21,894 nucleotides of DNA, from assembly GCA_031835245.1 (NCBI GenBank), contig JAVKOQ010000641.1, forward strand, positions 1 through 21,894. The letters are read 5' to 3'. The position numbers and the translations under genes were made by a program. Below, piece after piece: positions 1 to 9,166 of this stretch. Under the pieces are notes generated by a model. It was not told the DNA's origin. It saw nothing but the letters and a program-made list of their open reading frames with translations, and made no database searches. How positions within the stretch are numbered: position 1 is the first letter of the stretch; the number at the start of each line of letters is the position of its first letter. Origin of the DNA: Balamuthia mandrillaris (Eukaryota; Discosea; Longamoebia; Balamuthiidae).

Positions 1-842
1 CTATTCAACCTTCTCTCAAGCGCTTGAGATCGGAGCCACTCTGGAAACATGGGAGTACGATGAGGAATTCATGGAGCAGCTGACATGGCATCCCGAGTGG
101 AAGTCCGTGTTCGAGCTGCTGTTCACGTCGGAGACCAACAAGCGCATCTGGGAGCCCTTCCGCGACATCACGGAAGAGGAGCAAGACGAGCTTCTTAACT
201 GGCTCTGCGGTTCTGCCGATTTTGCAACCGCCAAGGAGCGCCATGGTACGTTCTTCACTCATCTTTTATGTTTCTTCTTCGCCTCTTACTCACTGTCTTT
301 TTGATTCCTTGATTTTATTTCCCTCCCGCTCCACAACAGCGTCCGCCAAGCAAGAAGCAATGAAAGCAGCGGAGAAGCTGTTCCTTGACATCGATCGCTC
401 TACCAGAGATCTCCTGAAAGAGAACTTTGGCTACAACTCAAGCCTTGTCGAGCACCTAGAAGCTTTTATTATGCCTCTCATCTACGGCTTTGTAGACGTG
501 GAGAGCGGAGAGGACGAAACGAAAAAGAGCAACACTCACTTCAAGAGCATCAAGCACTCGGGTGAGGACCTTCATCTCGTCTTCAACGACTCTCGAGACC
601 GCAAAGTCTGTCACGGCGTTTGCAAGTACTACTCTCTGAAGAGCAGCAGCAAGAACAAGCTTGGAAAGAGGATCACCGTCATTTCCAAACCTTCTCCATC
701 CTCTCCCTCCAAACGCAACAACGAGAAAAAGAAGAAGGACTCCTGCTCTACTTTTCCTGATGCAGCTTTACTTTCAGAGTACCTTCACTACAACTTGAAC
801 CAACAACAAAAACAACAACAACAAGCTGTGTCAACCAACTAA
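1..842 (+). CDS. R3H domain protein, R3HDM4-like (5' partial)
   Basis: Two exons are visible: 1-245 (open at the window edge, codons starting at base 2) and 340-842, joined by a 94-bp GTACGT...CAG intron. The first exon reads WHPEWKSVFELLFTS...WEPFRDITEEEQDELLNWL, which resembles the region found N-terminal to R3H in R3HDM4-like proteins. The second exon carries the R3H signature itself, Arg (600-602) and His (612-614) separated by three residues, in the context DRKVCHGVCKYYSLKSSS, followed by a Lys/Ser-rich stretch and a polyGln tail ending in AVSTN. R3H domains bind single-stranded nucleic acid. Family membership follows from these motifs; the cellular role is unknown. The start codon lies outside the window. 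An AATAAA lies 216 bp past the stop. Confidence 0.75.
246..339 (+). other. Intron of the R3H gene
   Basis: GTACGT donor and CAACAG acceptor. The phase-1 junction restores the frame as ...KERHASAKQEAMK. Unlike many introns nearby it has no long CT repeat. Confidence 0.85.
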
Positions 843-1057
843 GGTTTGGGACAGTTTAGTGGAGAGCTCTTTGACGCTCTGGTCTGTCCGCAGCGCTTTT
901 TGTTTTCGTTTGTGAAGAGCTCCCTCGTTGTTTCTGTTTTTTCTGTTTTTTGTAGTTTGATGTGTAACTTGCTTGTAAAAAATGCATTGGCTTGCTGATG
1001 CCGCTATCAACTTTGTAATTGGTGTTATCTTTTGTATACAAAACAAAAAAAAGCAAA

Positions 1058-1063
1058 AATAAA
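1058..1063 (+). terminator. Poly(A) signal AATAAA of the R3H gene
   Basis: Canonical AATAAA 216 bp downstream of the R3H stop codon. It is followed by a T/G-rich stretch that could act as a downstream element. Confidence 0.6.
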
Positions 1064-1185
1064 CGATATGTTTGGGGTTAGTGCGCTCCTCTCTTTCTGA
1101 GCCTTTCCTTCTGCGCCCACTCTCGCGCGAGAGGGGCACAACCAAACTTGAAGTTTGTTTCTCCTTTTTGTTACGCGCGCATTTC

Positions 1186-1242
1186 TTGTCGATTATCAAT
1201 CAAGCCAGGATTTGATTGTCGATTATCAAGCAATCCAGGATT
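1186..1242. repeat. 30-bp tandem duplication upstream of the AAA gene
   Basis: Two 27-bp copies (1186-1212 and 1216-1242) begin TTGTCGATTATCAA and end CCAGGATT. They differ at two positions and have a 30-bp period. They could be duplicated regulatory sites of the gene starting at 1531, but that is inference. Confidence 0.8.
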
Positions 1243-1530
1243 ATTATCAACACAGAATAAAGTATTTTTTCGTCGACGTGAGAAAGAAAATGTGTGGACG
1301 TGGCTTTCTCTGAAGGTGAAGATAAAAAGAGACGTAAACAAAAACATGCTGACTGCTACTACTTCTTTTACCTGAATGGTACGCCCCTCTGTTCTATTTT
1401 TATTGTTCTTGTTTTACAGAAGACCCGAACTCTTATCTTATTTTTTTTTCCTACCTTTACAACAACAAAAACAAAACCGTCTTCGTGAAACTCAACCCAC
1501 TCGCGCAACCGTAAATCACACACACACACA

Positions 1531-2629
1531 ATGTGGAGCTGGTTAGGAAGAAGTCAAACCGAGGACAACAACAACCTTCCATCTCTGCCGTCTGAAGGAG
1601 GGGCCTCCTCCTCCTCCAGCGAATCGGACGATGGCGGGGACAGCGAGACTTTAGTGCAAGAGGAAGAAGGCCGCTCCTCCATCAGAAGGAAGAGCAAGAG
1701 CAAAAACAAGAAATCGTTCACCTCTTTTCCTGAGGAAGAGAAGGAGAAGGACTCACCCAAAAAGAAAAGCCACAAAAAGAGGAAGGGAAAGGAAAAGGGA
1801 TTGAAGAAGAAGTACCGCGGCAAAGGCAAACCCAGCTCCATCCGTGAGAGCTTCATCGATGTCGGCCGCAACAGGATCGACTTCTCCAAGAAGGCCACCC
1901 ACGAGGACAAGGAACAGGAGAGAGAAAGAAAGATCGTGGACAACAAGTTCTTCAAGGTGAAGGAAACGGACGTGTTCGACCCTGAGACAGGTCTCACCGT
2001 CGACCCCAACACCGTTATTGTGGTCAAGGACGTCTCCTTGACGCAGACCCTGTCCAGCTTCGACTTGTTGATGACGGGCGTGGAGAAGCAGACGGGATGG
2101 TTCTCTGGCAATAGGCGACTGCCTATCTTCTCAGCGGAGAGCTTGGCCATGCGAGTAGCTGCCTTGAGAGAGATGAGCCTTTCCTACAACACGCCTCAAT
2201 ACAAGGCCTTGTTGGAATGGCTGGAGGAGTATTATCATCAGCTGGTGGCGAAGATCGAGGAACAGCTGGAGGAGGGCAAGATCAGCTTCTTTGGTTTGTG
2301 GTATCTCTTTGAGAAGGGCAACCGCTTCAGTGCTACGGTAGGCAGAGGACAAACTGTTGGATCTCATGTTTGTATGTTACTTCTCTCTCTCTCTCTCTCT
2401 CTCTCCACCTTTTTTCTTCCATATTAACTTTTGTATTCTGTTCGCGTTGGTCGCTTTAGTGCACATGAGATACAGCAACACCATGATGGGATACGTGTTC
2501 CAGTTGCAAGGCGAGTTTGTCAAGTCCGATGGACTCTCTTTCTTTACCGAAAAGCAATCCTTTTCTATTGGTTTCTTCCCACAGCTCAAGGTACTATGCA
2601 AACACTTCGTCCTTCCTGAACACGTATTT

Positions 2630-2670
<41 letters not shown>

Positions 2671-2857
2671 AAAAATATAGGAAGTCTTGTCTCTTTCGAT
2701 ACAGCCAATGACACAGGAAGTTTTGGACGTCCTCAGTGAAAGGGGCAGCCTCTTTGCTAAAATTGCGCTAAACCACAGTTTCATGAACTATACTCGTTTC
2801 ATGGCATACCGATCGTCACCTCTTCGCGTGAATTACTTTAAGGTACCCCTCTCCTCC

Positions 2858-2906
<49 letters not shown>

Positions 2907-4233
2907 CCTCCCTCCCTCCTTTTCCCTCCTTTTACCGTGAGGGTCAAACTAATCGCGTTTGGTATAGGCGGATGGTAGAGTGATGGTTGACATTGCGACC
3001 TTTAATCGAATGAACCCAGAGTATTACGAGTTTGGCAACAACAACAATATGGCGCATGCTCAAAACCTTCGTCAAAACCATCACCTCGATAGGCAACAAC
3101 AAATGTTGAACTCGGTGCTCTACAACAACGCGCAAGGCGAAGTTCAAACAGCTGCTCAGGAAATGACGCAGCAACTGGCAACCAACGGCGGAGTTACCAG
3201 CAACTCCCAAACTATGCGTTTGACATCAGACATGTACTACATGACGTGGCCCATGGTTGCTGGTTTTAGCTTTGCTGCTAAACGCTGGGGTGAAATCATC
3301 ATTGAGTAAGTATTCTTGCTTTTCTACGTTCTTGTTTACTTGTCTTGGATGTCTAACAACTTTTTGATGATCGTGAATGCAGCAATTTGAGTGATATCCG
3401 TTTTGATGACACAGCATACGAAAACTTGGTATTGCCAGCTGAAAAGAAGTCGCTCATTAAGGCCTTAGTGGAGGACAACCGCGGCGAGCAGGACGAGCGG
3501 GCAACTGACCTCATCTCTGGCAAAGGTGGCGGTGTCATCTTCCTGCTGCACGGTCCTCCTGGCGTGGGTAAGACTCTCACAGCAGAGGCCATCGCGGAGC
3601 TTCTTCACCGTCCTCTGTACAGTGTTTCAGTTGGTGAGTTGGGAACGACAGCAGAAAGCTTGGAGCAGAAGCTGCAAGAAGTCTTGGAGCTGGCAAGTAT
3701 CTGGAATGCAGTGGTGCTCATCGATGAGGCGGACATTTTCTTAGAGAAGAGGACAACACACGACATCTTGAGGAACGCCATGGTTGGCATCTTCTTGCGC
3801 AAACTAGAGTACCACCAAGGCGTGCTCTTCCTCACCACAAACAGGTTTGTTTATTGTTTTCGTATTTGGTTATTTCGCTTCTGATTCCTAACCTATTCTT
3901 CTTTTCTTTAGGGTAAAATGCTTTGATCCAGCATTCAACAGTCGCATTAGCGTGGCCATCAAATACCCCGACTTGGAGGAAGAGGCCAGGGCGGAAGTAT
4001 GGAAGAACTTGCTTTCTAATAATACCACCAACAGTGATCTGGCGAAGGGCAGCCAGGAGCTCGCCAAGTATCCAATGAACGGAAGGCAGATTCGCAGCAC
4101 CATCCGTTTGGCGATGGCCCTCGCCAGAAGCCAAAACACAGAAATCAACGACCAACACGTTGCTCTTACGGTCAAAATGGCAAAAGAATTCGACCAAGAC
4201 CTACTTGCTGAAGAGCAGGAAGGCGACTATTGA
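1531..4233 (+). CDS. AAA+ ATPase with DUF7025-type N-terminal region
   Basis: Six exons: 1531-2371, 2460-2590, 2681-2842, 2968-3305, 3383-3844 and 3912-4233, giving about 751 aa. All five junctions agree in phase. Residues 1-130 are Ser/Glu then Lys/Glu-rich, likely disordered and possibly nuclear. The middle carries motifs of the DUF7025 family seen in fungal and other AAA proteins: FGLWYLFEKGN, DGRVMVDIATFNRMNPEYY, then VAGFSFAAKRWGEIIIENLSDIRFDD. The AAA core follows, with Walker A GPPGVGKT (3552-3575, about residue 548), Walker B VVLIDEAD (3711-3734), LTTNR sensor-1 region and FNSRIS arginine-finger region, then a helical lid. It should be a functional ATPase, since no key residue is missing. 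The substrate is unknown. An Asn/Gln-rich insert sits around 3040-3110. Confidence 0.88.
2372..2459 (+). other. AAA gene intron 1 with CT repeat
   Basis: GTATGT donor, TTTAG acceptor, 88 bp. A (CT)n run at about 2382-2405 sits just after the donor, not in the usual tract position near the acceptor. Confidence 0.85.
2591..2680 (+). other. AAA gene intron 2 with CT repeat
   Basis: GTACTA donor and ATATAG acceptor, 90 bp. A (TC)n tract of about 34 bp (2632-2665) fills the polypyrimidine position. Confidence 0.85.
2843..2967 (+). other. AAA gene intron 3 with CT repeat
   Basis: GTACCC donor and GTATAG acceptor, 125 bp. It contains a (TC)n run at about 2861-2904. This is the longest intron of the left-hand genes. 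Confidence 0.85.
3306..3382 (+). other. AAA gene intron 4
   Basis: GTAAGT donor, ATGCAG acceptor, 77 bp, phase 2. The junction reads IIIE-D-NLSDIRF. Confidence 0.88.
3845..3911 (+). other. AAA gene intron 5
   Basis: GTTTGT donor, CTTTAG acceptor, 67 bp. Splicing joins LTTNR to VKCFDPAFNSRIS, as expected between sensor 1 and the arginine finger of an AAA domain. Confidence 0.9.
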
Positions 4234-4458
4234 TGCATCGATAAATTTTCAAAGTACTCTTTGTTGTATAGAAACAAAAAAAAAGCCTGCCTTGTTCTGT
4301 TTTAAAATGCTCGCACCTCACCCCCCTCTCTCTGGGCCCTCCAGCGCCGGCAGCCAAGCAAAAACTTTTTTATTTGGCAAAACTATTAGGTTGGGTATTT
4401 TGGTTACGTAGCAGTAAATAGGGGGAAAAAGAAGAAAAGAGAGAGAGCAAGAAACACG

Positions 4459-5198
4459 ATGGGGAAGCAGAGAGAAGACAAAGCACCGATGGAAGAGGAG
4501 GCACAACAACAAGAAAGAGAGGAGGGGGAGGAGGACGACGAAGCACAAGAGCAAAATGGAGAATCATCAGCAGAAAGCAAACAAAAACCTCCCAAACCAA
4601 ACCCGTTCGTAGTTTCTTTGAAGAAATCTCTCTCTCTCTCTCTCTCTCCTCTTTCACAAGAAATCTCTCTCTCTCTCTCTCTCTCTCTCTTGCTGACCTC
4701 TCCACAGACACAGAGATGTTGGCTTGAAGTTTCGGAATTACACCCCCAAAGATACGGTTTTAAGAGAACTCAAATTGCCTATACCTCCTCTTCCCTCCAT
4801 GGTCCATGAAATCACTGTTAAACTGCATCAAATCACTGTACAACAAGATGTGCGTTTCGTTGAACCCCTCTTTCTTACTCACTCTCCCTCTCCTCTCTTT
4901 TCAAGGCTCTTTCACTTGCCAACCCTTCTTGTGCCTAACTTGTTGTTCAAACAGGATGTGCTTAACTTGGCACCGAAGAAACCAAACTGGGATCTGAAGC
5001 GCGACGTGGAGAAGAAGCTAGACATTCTGGAAAAACGGACCCAAAGAGCTCTCTATGAGATGCTGAGTATGTTTCTGATTTTATCTCCCAACTGAACATT
5101 TCAAGTGCTGACCATTGTTTGCCAACCCACTCTTTACCCGATTTTTAACAAACAAACTAACAGAAGAGAAGCTAGCAAAGGAGGAACAATCCCAATAA
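4459..5198 (+). CDS. CCDC12: Pre-mRNA splicing factor CCDC12/Cwf18
   Basis: Four exons: 4459-4604, 4708-4849, 4955-5066 and 5164-5198, giving about 144 aa. An acidic Gln/Glu-rich N-terminus is followed by the diagnostic block GLKFRNYTPKD and then NLAPKKPNWDLKRDVEKKL, next to KRTQRALYEML. These match the conserved core of human CCDC12 and fission yeast Cwf18, a component of the activated spliceosome (NTC-associated). The first donor (GTTCGT at 4605) was chosen because it alone gave a phase-2 junction among the candidates I checked there; the second and third donors are GTGCGT and GTATGT. The stop codon lies inside an AATAAA. The N-terminal exon is low-complexity, so its exact start is the least certain part. 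Confidence 0.9.
4605..4707 (+). other. CCDC12 intron 1 with two CT tracts
   Basis: 103 bp, GTTCGT to TCCACAG. It has two (TC)n runs at about 4627-4649 and 4664-4690. Confidence 0.7.
4850..4954 (+). other. CCDC12 intron 2
   Basis: 105 bp, GTGCGT to AACAG, pyrimidine-rich, phase 0. The junction gives ITVQQD-DVLNLAPKKP. Confidence 0.85.
5067..5163 (+). other. CCDC12 intron 3
   Basis: 97 bp, GTATGT to TAACAG, phase 1. It leaves a 35-bp terminal exon encoding KEKLAKEEQSQ. An alternative acceptor 3 bp further on is possible. Confidence 0.75.
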
Positions 5199-5199
5199 A
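5194..5199 (+). terminator. AATAAA overlapping the CCDC12 stop codon
   Basis: The TAA stop (5196-5198) is contained in AATAAA (5194-5199). If this signal is used, the 3' UTR would be only a few tens of bases long. Confidence 0.6.
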
Positions 5200-5262
5200 A
5201 GGAATGACACTGACTATGAGACTAAACAATGATAAGGCGGAGTGTAGCGGAACGCGACTTTT

Positions 5263-7034
5263 TCAGTTAAGACTTCCGGCCTTCTTCTTCCTCTTGCCGG
5301 TCCTTTTTTTGCTTTCGTTGGGATTCCTTCGCCCATAGCCAACAACAACCTTCCCTCCTGTGTGCAATAGATGGTCTTTCCGTGGGGCAAAGAAATGAAA
5401 ATCGGGGTCTTCCATCGGGTCTTTCTCTTTCTTTCTTCTTCGCGGCAGCTCGTCTTCTCGCAGAACCAGCTTGTTTGGCTCTCTTCCTCCTTTTGGTTGT
5501 GGAATAGAATACTTCAAAGGGAGAGAGAACAAAGATAGGAGGAGAGAGAGAGAGAGAGAGAGAGAAAGCGTCAATGGGCACAACAGAGGCAACAAGAGAA
5601 AGAGGAAGTGAAGTACCTTGGTACCACGGAGGCGATGTTGATAGTTACGCTTGAGGTGGAGATGCATCTGGCCGTTGGAGTCCATAGTGTAGGCTACTTT
5701 GTGGAGAGAAGCATTGCCGCAACTTGGGCAGAACTGCTTATCCATTTCGTTGGTCAACCTGGTAGGAGCACAGGAAGGGAGGGAGGAGAGAGAGAGAACG
5801 GTTCGTGGGCAGAATATTAGCTACCTGATGTTTGCAGGAAGAAAGACAAGAAATAGGTACTTGAAACAAGCTTGGCATCGCAGAATAAACTTTTTGAGCT
5901 TCTTGATGACCATACCATCCACTGAAACCAGGTTAAGGCCCATTTGCAGAAGCACGTTTTGCATGGCGTAGTCAGTAGTCATGCAACCAACCTTGGCCTC
6001 TCCCCATCCGTTTTTGGAGAGCTGCGTTCCCATTCGCTTCCTGTTGACTTCAGCCAAGTTGTCAGGGGTGATCCATCCACCTTCGTCATCGTTTTCACCG
6101 TCGGCACTACTACCTTCTTGGCTGTCATGGTAGTCGACAGGTGGAGTAGCTTTGCCACCGGAAGAAATGGTGGAAGAGGAAGTAGAGTTGGAACTAGCAG
6201 GCTTGTCTTCGGTGGGTGTCTGTTCTTCTGTCTTTGTTTCTGCTACAGTGCTGGAGTCTGGTGTTTTTTCTTTGGGCTCTTCTTCCTTTATCTTCTCCGC
6301 TTCCGTTTCTTGATCTGTGTTGCTTTGTGTGGGAGCGGCGGTTTGGGTGGATTGTTGCGTGACTGGTTTTTGGCGTTCTGGAGCAGGTTTGGCAGGTCCA
6401 TTGGCAATGTCTGCCCAAGACCGTGTTGGGAGCACTTTGGCTGTTGGTTGGGGCTGCGGTTGCTTTTCCTGTTCCGTTTTTGGTACCACTTCAGTTTCCT
6501 CCTCTCCCTCTTCTTTCTCCGACAAGCCATCAACAGGCGTGGCGGAGTTGTGGGTCGTTGTGTTTGCTTGTTGTGGCGCGGTAGAGGAGCGGTTAGGCGT
6601 GAGTTTGGCCATGCCGGCTGGCATTGTGCGCAGATGGTCGACAGTTCCTTTCACTTCTCGTTCCAACATGTAGGTCAGTGCTAAGACCTTCAAATCTACC
6701 GCAGAAAGACTGGCATAGTCCCCTGTCTTCTTCGCAAAGCTTACCACTGAAAACGACAAAATAATAGTTAATCTTTCACTTTGGGAAAAAATGTACCGCC
6801 AAAGGCCTTTGCCAAACAAGACGTACCTGCCCTAAGGTCCTCCTTGGTTGGGTCCAACACTTGGATGTCCACAGGAAGCAGCTGCAACAAGCCGCGCGCC
6901 TGTTTGTCTCGCACCTCCGTCAGGACCTCCCTCACCGTCGCTATTTTTTTGGAAAACTGTTCCAGCCTTACGCCCTTGATGAAGGCTGCGGTATCAACCA
7001 CCAGCCATGACGCCTCCTCTGTGTGCTTGCTCAT
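5263..7034 (-). CDS. NOB1: NOB1, 20S pre-rRNA D-site endonuclease
   Basis: Four exons, 5' to 3' on the minus strand: 7034-6827, 6746-5861, 5758-5617 and 5511-5263, about 494 aa. An N-terminal PIN nuclease domain begins WLVVDTAAFIKG with the expected metal-binding Asp, and continues through VVSFAKKTGDYASLSAVDLKVLALTYMLE. A long Ser/Thr/Glu/Pro-rich linker follows (about residues 130-290). Then come DYAMQNVLLQMGLNLVSVDG and the zinc ribbon CQAC...CPSC, with LHLKRNYQHRLRGTKYSIPQPKGG and a basic tail NPNESKKRTGKRKKK. NOB1 cleaves 20S pre-rRNA at site D to form the 18S 3' end in late 40S assembly. All junctions agree in phase, and the protein looks intact. Human NOB1 is about 412 aa; the extra length is mostly linker. 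Confidence 0.93.
5512..5616 (-). other. NOB1 intron 3 with CT repeat
   Basis: 105 bp, GTACTT to TTGAAG on the minus strand. It carries a coding-strand (CT)n run (plus 5542-5565). Its length is a multiple of three and it has no in-frame stop. Family comparison (RGTK joined to YSIPQPKGG) supports removal. Confidence 0.88.
5759..5860 (-). other. NOB1 intron 2
   Basis: 102 bp, GTACCT to TACCAG on the minus strand, phase 2. It falls inside the zinc ribbon between the two Cys pairs. Confidence 0.9.
6747..6826 (-). other. NOB1 intron 1
   Basis: 80 bp, GTACGT to TTTCAG on the minus strand, phase 1, within the PIN domain. The junction reads LRAV-VSFAKKTGDY. Confidence 0.92.
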
Positions 7035-7239
7035 TGTGGCAGCAACTTATGGATGTGTGTGTTTCTGTGTCGGTGTGTGGGCGAAGGGGCGTGTGTGGGG
7101 AGGGGCACCACCAACTTTCCTCTTTCTTTCCTCTTTTCTTTCCGATTCTCTCTCTCTTTTTCCTTCTTATTTCGCAAAATTCGTTTAAGCACACATCCCG
7201 GTTCGACTCCAAAGGGCAACACGATTTGTTTTCAAATTC

Positions 7240-7255
7240 TTTATTTGATTTTATT
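7240..7255 (-). terminator. Tandem poly(A) signals of the F-box/kinase gene
   Basis: Two minus-strand AATAAA hexamers (plus 7250-7255 and 7240-7245) begin 14 bp past the stop codon at 7269. They sit in the 234-bp gap before the NOB1 start, so the 3' UTR and the NOB1 promoter are very close. Confidence 0.65.
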
Positions 7256-7268
7256 GTGATCTTTTGCC

Positions 7269-8626
7269 CTAGTTTTGTTCTCGTACGTATGTGAACCCTT
7301 CGAACATGGTGGACGTGGACGTTGTCTCCTCATTTTCTATGGGAGGAACGTGGAATGACTCCAAACAAATTATCGCCGAGCCGTCTTTAATGCGAGGCTT
7401 GAAAGGAGCGGGCATGGCCTTCGCTGTAAGCAACTGCCACGCCGCCTCATCTGCAAAGCCATGCTCCTTGAAAAAGGGGTGATTTCTCCAGTCGTCTATA
7501 CTCCTTTTTGTGGGATCTTTGTTGACGAGCCGCTCCACCAGCTCGCGAAAACTTGATGGGATGCTTTGCTGGACAGTTAAAAAAATCAGCAGTAAGATTT
7601 AATGCTCATAGTTGTGCTCTCTCCAGCTCACTTGTACAAACCTTGCAGCAGGTGGACTTGTCAGACCACGAGAAATTGCTCCTCATAATTGCCTTATACA
7701 TGGTTTCCACGTTTTCGCTATAAAAGGGTGGCAGCCCGAAAATCATCTCATAAGCCAAACAGCCTAACATCCACAAGCAAAGAGGCATGGCTGGTGGAAA
7801 CTGACAAGATGCACCCGCCAACACCTCCGGTGGGAGGTACTCGGGAGATGATACAAAGCAGTGGGCGCCCCGGGTGGTGGTCAGATTCTGCCAACCGCCG
7901 CTGCAATCTACTCTGGGGTAGCCCTCACTATCCAACAAGATATGCTCAGGCATCAATGAGGGTAGAAAAGGTTGGCCTGTCTGTTCTGCCCACTCCAAAA
8001 CTAACCACACTTGTGCAAGGTAAAAGGCCGTTCGATGGAAGCCGAAGGTTTGATCCTGCTGTAGGTGATAGAACAGCTCTCCACCGTTCACATGTTCAAA
8101 AAGAGAAAAGGCGTTATACTTGGTTTGGTGGGTAATACACAGTTCTGACATCTCACTGTTTTGTGATGAAAAAAAAAAGGTTATCGGTAAATGTGAACAG
8201 ATATAACAGACGTGAGAAAGAAAAACACAACAAAAGAAAGAGAGAGAGAACAATGGTAACCTGGGCAGCAACCACGGGTGGATGACCCGAACGACTTGAC
8301 TTGGGAAGCAGCATTGCTTGCTCAGGCTAGCAATAGCCTGTTTGTAAGCAATTACCTCCTCTACAGAATAAAAGTGCCATCTTTTCATCACATAATAACC
8401 ATCTTCGTTCGTTTTTCCTCGTCTTGCCTTCCTTTGGTCCTGCTTCCATCGTACCAATTTGCTCGTATGGTTATTGCCCTTGTCTATCACGCGCAATTGT
8501 TCGAACTCTTCAACATTTGGGCACATTGCCTCTGCAATGCAGAACACTCTCCAACTATCATACAAATACGTAGACGAAGCTGAAGGTGACGATGGGGAGG
8601 AGGAGGAGGCAGAAGAAGAAGAAGAA

Positions 8627-8658
<32 letters not shown>

Positions 8659-8943
8659 AGAACAAGAAGAAGGAAGAGAAGTGGAACAAGAAGAAGAAAT
8701 CAAGGGTTCCATAAACTTGAAATAGGAAGGAGGGAAGAGAAACGAGGCAGCACGCCGCCACAAGAGGCGATCGCGAAGGGGGTGGTCAATGAAGTATCGC
8801 CACTCGTAGCAGGTCAACCTTGCGGCACAAAGAGCAGAAGCATCGCTGGCTACCTCTATCATGATTGCTTCTATCAACTCACACGGCAGCCAACCAAATA
8901 GGCCACATTGAATCTCTTCCGCCACAGGGTCCTCTGCGGCCAT
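7269..8943 (-). CDS. F-box protein fused to an AGC-type pseudokinase
   Basis: Three exons: 8943-8261, 8155-7642 and 7568-7269, about 498 aa, phases consistent. Residues about 10-70 look like an F-box (LPCELIEAIMIEV...CAARLTCYEWRYFID...LLWRR), which normally binds SKP1 in SCF ubiquitin ligases. A polySer run follows, then a kinase fold. The VAIK-type Lys is kept (YYVMKRWHF, about residue 187), as are NGGELFYHL, PEYLPPEVL and GLPPFYSEN. The catalytic centre is lost: the HRDLKPEN position reads PSLMPEHILLD and the DFG position reads CSG. A C-terminal AGC tail ends in the hydrophobic motif FEGFTYV, close to S6K FLGFTYV. I infer a non-catalytic adaptor that may recruit substrates to an SCF ligase. 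The F-box is the less certain assignment. Confidence 0.8.
7569..7641 (-). other. Pseudokinase gene intron 2
   Basis: 73 bp on the minus strand, GTTTGT to GTCCAG, phase 0. It joins the large lobe (DKSTCCK) to QSIPSSFRELVERLVNKDPTKR. Confidence 0.88.
8156..8260 (-). other. Pseudokinase gene intron 1
   Basis: 105 bp on the minus strand, GTTACC to AAACAG, with a coding-strand CT tract. It is a multiple of three and free of in-frame stops, so retention would add 35 hydrophobic residues. Kinase alignment (IHPWLLP directly before SELCI...FSLFEHVNGGELF) supports splicing. Confidence 0.8.
8600..8680. repeat. GAA/TTC microsatellite coding polySer
   Basis: An imperfect (GAA)n run on the plus strand is read as TTC/TCT-type triplets in the minus-strand gene, giving about 20 consecutive Ser between the F-box and the kinase domain. 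It is a likely length-variable linker. Confidence 0.85.
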
Positions 8944-9166
8944 GGGTCTTCCGTTGGCTAAGTGTCACAGTCGGTGCGGTGAACCTGAAGTTGCTCTTTG
9001 TTTTTTTCTTCTTTTTTTGTCTTGTCTATTATCGATGCTACTATCAGGAAAGCCGAAAAATTTTAGCGACCGCCGTCGATCGGTTTGCCAAACTTGTCTA
9101 ATTAATTCGCGCGGTCAAACCGAAGTTTGTGTGTAAAAATAGCGAGGGCCAGGCGGGAGAGGAGCA
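8944..9166. promoter_or_regulatory. Divergent promoter region, pseudokinase / TPR genes
   Basis: A 223-bp gap between two divergent start codons (8943 minus, 9167 plus) must hold both promoters. It contains a T-rich run (about 9000-9020), CG-rich patches (about 9066-9085 and 9107-9115) and an AT-rich TAAAAATA at about 9134. No specific factor site is recognised. Confidence 0.6.

Larger units (their letters stand above)
843..1530. other. Intergenic region between R3H and AAA ATPase genes
   Basis: 688 bp with no convincing coding sequence. It holds the R3H gene 3' UTR with AATAAA at 1058-1063, then the upstream region of the AAA gene. Inside that lies a 30-bp tandem duplication (1186-1242). 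A possible tiny 5' UTR intron (GTACGC at 1379 to TTTTACAG ending at 1419, 41 bp) is only weakly supported. The AAA start codon is preceded by a short CA repeat (1518-1530). Confidence 0.7.

Noticed and set aside
831-1375. Short open frames between the R3H and AAA genes
   Set aside because: No domain, no splice-consistent extension, and composition typical of UTR and promoter sequence.
5944-6684. Plus-strand open frame of 246 codons
   Set aside because: Lies opposite the NOB1 central exon, has no recognisable domain, and contains Phe/Cys-rich antisense sequence of a Ser/Thr/Glu linker.
7190-7222. tRNA-like T-loop GGTTCGACTCC
   Set aside because: The flanking bases do not form a T stem, and no anticodon or acceptor arm fits upstream.
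7689-8135. Plus-strand open frame opposite the kinase exon
   Set aside because: The minus frame gives clear kinase motifs. This frame shows none.
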